Shown piece by piece: positions 6,248-8,716 of a DNA stretch of 8,716 nt. The stretch covers positions 1 to 8,716 of the forward strand of contig CAXYVC010000115.1 in assembly GCA_964292295.1 (NCBI GenBank). The letters are read 5' to 3'. Both the position numbers and the translations under genes were made by a program. The notes below the pieces were generated by a model. It did no database searches, was not told where the DNA came from, and worked only from the letters and a program-made list of their open reading frames with translations. The stretch is from CAXYVC01 sp964292295. GTDB lineage: Bacteria; Acidobacteriota; Holophagae; Holophagales; Holophagaceae. Numbering within the stretch: the first letter of the stretch is position 1; the number at the start of each line of letters is the position of its first letter.

Positions 6248-6492
6248 GCGGCCGAGTCTGGCACGTCTACCTGCTGCGCTGCGGCGACGGCACGCTGTAC
6301 TGCGGCATCGCCCTGGACGTGGAGGCCCGCCTCGCCGCCCATCGGGCAGGGAAGGGGGCCCGCTACACCCGGGGGCGGGGGCCCCTGGAGCTGGTCTGGC
6401 GGGAGGCCTGCGGCAGCAAGGGCGAGGCCCTGCGCCGGGAGCGGGCGGTGAAGGCCCTGGATCGCTCCGCGAAGCTGGCGCTCTGCCGCTGA
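6220..6492 (+). CDS. Small GIY-YIG nuclease-domain protein (YhbQ/UPF0213-like)
   Basis: 90 residues from GTG 6220, or 83 from GTG 6241; both starts have the same GAGG-7-base spacing because the region is duplicated, and the sequence does not decide between them. The single domain is nearly the whole protein. VWHVYLLRC provides the GIY strand, LYCGIALDVEARLAAH the YIG strand with the conserved Arg in the following helix, and GKGARYTRGRGPLELVW the next strands. ALRRERAVKALDRSAKLAL contains the catalytic Glu of the R-E-x-x-x-K pattern. GIY-YIG proteins of this type are thought to act on DNA in the cytoplasm; the exact substrate of this small group is unclear. It has no signal peptide, so it is functionally odd beside the envelope genes and may be a transcriptional passenger. 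It is transcribed convergently toward rpe, with 26 bases between the two ends and no clear terminator hairpin. Confidence 0.88.
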   Translation: MSARGTAVSGGRVWHVYLLRCGDGTLYCGIALDVEARLAAHRAGKGARYTRGRGPLELVWREACGSKGEALRRERAVKALDRSAKLALCR

Positions 6493-6518
6493 GTCCGCAT
6501 CGTGGGTTTGGAGCTGCG

Positions 6519-7214
6519 CTACCGGGCCCTTCCCTCGGCCATGGCGGCCTGAAGGGCGTGGATGGCCCCCACGGGATCCGGGGCCTTGAAGACGGCGTTG
6601 CCCGCCACCAGCACGTCCGCGCCCGCGGCCACCAGGTCCGCGGCGTTGGCGGGGCCCACGCCGCCGTCCACCTGGATCAGGAAGGGCGTGGCCCGGTCGC
6701 GGCGCAGGGCATCCAGGCGCGCCACCTTGTCCAGGGTGCGGGGGATGAAGGCCTGCCCGCCGAAGCCGGGGTTCACGCTCATGAGCAGGGCGAAATCGAA
6801 GGCGCCGACCAGGTCCACCAGGCTTTCCACGGGGGTGGCGGGGTTCAGCACCACGCCCGCCTTGGCGCCCGCGGTGCGGAGGGCCGACAGGGTGCGGTGC
6901 AGGTGGGGGTCGGCCTCCTGGTGCACGCTCACCCAGTCCGCGCCCGCCTTGACGAAGGCCTCGGCGTAGGTGGCGGGCTCCACGATCATCAGGTGGCTGT
7001 CCAGGGGAAGAGCGGTCTCGCGGCGCAGGGCCTCCACCACGGGCAGGCCGATGGTGAGGTTCGGCACGAAGCGGCCGTCCATCACGTCCACGTGCACCAC
7101 GCAGTTCCCGGCCCGCTCCAGCAGGCGCAGGGCCTCGGCCAGGCGCGTGAAGTCGGCGCTCAGGAGGGAGGGCGCGAGGATCGGCGTGTCGGGGCGGAGG
7201 GGCGTCGGGCTCAT
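6519..7214 (-). CDS. rpe: Ribulose-phosphate 3-epimerase
   Basis: 231 residues, normal for the family. The cytoplasmic enzyme interconverts D-ribulose 5-phosphate and D-xylulose 5-phosphate in the pentose phosphate and Calvin pathways. It is a TIM barrel. Visible signatures: LAPSLLSADF (13-22), HVDVMDGRFVPNLTIG (41-56, with metal ligands H41 and D43), DSHLMI (72-77, H74), LLMSVNPGFGGQ (143-154) and IQVDGGVG (180-187, D183). The four metal ligands H41, D43, H74 and D183 are all present. The start is ATG at 7214; no other in-frame start lies upstream before the neighbour. The stop is TAG at 6519-6521. A weak GGGA lies upstream. The gene lies 20 bases downstream of the amidohydrolase on the same strand, so the two are probably co-transcribed. 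The active-site set looks intact. Confidence 0.96.
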   Translation of the reverse strand: MSPTPLRPDTPILAPSLLSADFTRLAEALRLLERAGNCVVHVDVMDGRFVPNLTIGLPVVEALRRETALPLDSHLMIVEPATYAEAFVKAGADWVSVHQEADPHLHRTLSALRTAGAKAGVVLNPATPVESLVDLVGAFDFALLMSVNPGFGGQAFIPRTLDKVARLDALRRDRATPFLIQVDGGVGPANAADLVAAGADVLVAGNAVFKAPDPVGAIHALQAAMAEGRAR

Positions 7215-7234
7215 GGGCCCATTGTCCCAGCTTT

Positions 7235-8716
7235 TCAGGAACGTCCGTTCAGCCAGGTGCGGCCCGCGCGCAGGCGCCGCAGCTCCGGCACGGAGCAGCG
7301 GGCCAGGTCCGCCTCCACCCAGCAGAGGTCGGCCTTCGCGCCCGGCGCCAGGCGGCCCAGGTCCTTCCGCCCCAGCAGCTCCGCGTTGGCGCGGGTGTAG
7401 CCGTCCACCGCCTCCGCGCGGCTGAGGGCGTGCTCGGGCAGGTAGCCGCCCTGTGGAAGCTCCCGCGCGTCCCGGCGGCTCTCGGCGGATGCCAGGGTGC
7501 CGAAGGGCTCCGCCTCGGCGATGGGTGCGTCGCTGCCCAGGCCCAGGAGGGCGCCGCCCGCCCGGATGGGCTGCCAGGGGTAGGCTTCCGAGGCCCGTTC
7601 AGGCCCCAGGCGCAAAGGGGTCCAGCTCCACTCGTCCGTGCAGTGGCGGGGCTGCACCGCGGCGGCCACGCCCAGGGCGCCGAAGCGGGGCCAGTCGGCC
7701 GGGGCCACCACCTGGGCGTGCTCCAGGCGGGGGGGCAGGCCCGGGAAGGGGCCAAGGGCTTCGTAGAGGTCGAGCACCGCCCGCACGGCCGCGTCCCCGA
7801 TGGCGTGGATGGAGGGCTGGTAGCCCGCGCGCAGCACCTCCGCCACGCTGCCCCGCAGGGCCTCGAAGTCCGTGGTCCAGAGCCCGAGGCTTTCCGGCGC
7901 GTCCGCGTACGGGGCCAGGAGCCGCGCTCCGCGGCTTCCCAGGGCGCCGTCGGCGAAGTACTTCACGCCCTGCACCTGGAAGAGGCCGGTGTCCGTGGCG
8001 CGGCGGCGGGACAGCTCGGCCCTCGGCAGCTCGGGTTCGCCCAGGAGGTAGGCGAAGACCCGGGCGGGCAGGGCCTCCGCAAGGGCCAGGCGGCGGTAGA
8101 GCTCCAGGCCCTCCGCGTCCAGGCCGAGGCCCATGTCGCACACGGACGTGAAGCCCAGGGCGCGCAGCGCCGAGAGGCCGGCCAGGATGCAGGCCTCCCG
8201 TTCACGCGCGGGCGCGGGCGGGATCACCCGCTGCACGAGGGCCTGGGCGTGGTCCACCAGGATGCCGCTGGGGGCGCCGGAGGCGTCCCGCAGGAGGGAA
8301 CCCCCTTCGGGATCCGGCGTGGTGGCGTCGATGCCCGCCTGGCGCAGGGCGGCGCCGTTCACCCAGAGGCTGTGGCAGTCGATGCGGCGCAGGCAGGCCG
8401 GACGCCCGGCCGTGACCCGGTCCAGCTCCGCGGCGGTGGGGAAGGCGCCCCAGCCGTTCTGGTCCCAGCCCAGGCCGAGGATCCACCCTTCCGGGTTCCG
8501 GGCGGCCCAGGCGCCGATGCGGTCCAGCGCTTCCGCGAGGCTGGCCGCTCCTGTGAGGTCTACCTGGCGCTGGCGCTGGCCGAGCAGCTCCACGTGGGCG
8601 TGGCCTTCGAGGAGGCCCGGCAGCAGGGTGCCGCCCGGCAGGCGCTCCTCCCGGGCGTGGGGAAAGGCATGCCTGAGCTCGGCTTCCGGTCCAAGGGCCG
8701 CGATGCTGTCCCCGGA
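7235..8716 (-). CDS. YtcJ-like amidohydrolase (amidohydrolase family 3), N-terminus cut by the window edge
   Basis: About 493 visible residues; the true start lies beyond base 8716, so probably a few tens of residues are missing. The GTG at 8591-8593 is internal, because the frame continues upstream into family-like sequence ending PGGTLLPGLLEGHAHV, which contains the metal-binding HxH (HAH at 8594-8602). Other signatures: VKYFADGALGSRGARLL (typical of the YtcJ group), SIHAIGDAAV and EHAQVV (metal and active-site histidines), AAVQPRHCTDEWSW, and LGLGSDAPI with the metal-binding Asp (about 7518-7536). The C-terminus has the usual beta-sandwich tail (RLAPGAKADLCWVEAD and RTWLNGRS). Members hydrolyse amide or other C-N bonds with a metal-dependent TIM barrel; substrates vary widely and this one is not predictable. 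No signal peptide can be judged. It runs toward rpe and stops 20 bases before it, suggesting one transcript. Confidence 0.93.
   Translation of the reverse strand, partial: SGDSIAALGPEAELRHAFPHAREERLPGGTLLPGLLEGHAHVELLGQRQRQVDLTGAASLAEALDRIGAWAARNPEGWILGLGWDQNGWGAFPTAAELDRVTAGRPACLRRIDCHSLWVNGAALRQAGIDATTPDPEGGSLLRDASGAPSGILVDHAQALVQRVIPPAPAREREACILAGLSALRALGFTSVCDMGLGLDAEGLELYRRLALAEALPARVFAYLLGEPELPRAELSRRRATDTGLFQVQGVKYFADGALGSRGARLLAPYADAPESLGLWTTDFEALRGSVAEVLRAGYQPSIHAIGDAAVRAVLDLYEALGPFPGLPPRLEHAQVVAPADWPRFGALGVAAAVQPRHCTDEWSWTPLRLGPERASEAYPWQPIRAGGALLGLGSDAPIAEAEPFGTLASAESRRDARELPQGGYLPEHALSRAEAVDGYTRANAELLGRKDLGRLAPGAKADLCWVEADLARCSVPELRRLRAGRTWLNGRS

Noticed and set aside
6493..6518. 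Possible bidirectional terminator between the GIY-YIG gene and rpe
   Set aside because: Only 26 bases, with no clear inverted repeat followed by a T run in either direction.
7220..7222. Minus-strand ATG just upstream of the rpe start as an alternative start
   Set aside because: It is out of frame with rpe and meets a stop after three codons.
8591..8593. GTG as start of the amidohydrolase
   Set aside because: The frame continues upstream to the window edge and supplies the HAH metal-binding motif in GLLEGHAHV, so the real start lies outside the window.

Overview
The window is very GC-rich bacterial DNA (low seventies percent GC by eye, with strong G/C bias at third codon positions). It is densely coded, genes overlap by a few bases, and Shine-Dalgarno-like purine runs precede several starts. 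The envelope genes carry signal peptides, which fits a diderm bacterium with a periplasm. A high-GC lineage such as Acidobacteriota (Holophaga/Geothrix-like) or Myxococcota would fit, but the sequence seen here does not decide this.

Layout. Positions 1 to about 180 are a short piece, in frame +2, that reads like the inside of a small TPR-type protein. It runs out of frame into the C-terminal half of a bacterial alpha-2-macroglobulin (A2M, about 172-2235), so the A2M gene lacks its N-terminal part here. Five plus-strand genes follow in a tightly packed run (2232-6492): two tandem paralogous DUF2135-like secreted proteins (YfaP/MagC type), a DUF2300-like protein (YfaQ type) with a complete SxxK / SxN / KSG active-site set, a fused HExxH-metalloprotease-like plus SpoIID/LytB-like protein, and a small GIY-YIG nuclease-domain protein. 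Successive genes overlap by 1 to 14 bases. On the minus strand are ribulose-phosphate 3-epimerase (rpe, 6519-7214) and, 20 bases upstream of it in the same direction, a YtcJ-like amidohydrolase (7235-8716) whose N-terminus is cut by the window edge. The two blocks converge with a 26-base gap.

How the genes fit together. The plus-strand run resembles the enterobacterial yfaA-yfaT-yfaS-yfaQ-yfaP and Pseudomonas magABCDEF loci, which encode a periplasmic A2M and membrane-associated partners. Three features stand out. The A2M keeps a CVEQ thioester motif, which as I recall the yfaS/magD type lacks. DUF2135 is duplicated. Two predicted peptidoglycan-active proteins (PBP-like serine acyltransferase and SpoIID-like glycan-cleaving enzyme, the latter joined to a protease-like domain) sit in the same run. 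I infer an envelope protease-trap / cell-wall module; this is a hypothesis. The minus-strand genes are ordinary metabolic genes with no evident link. No gene-free stretch exceeds 26 bases, and no promoter, RNA gene, CRISPR array or insertion sequence was recognised.
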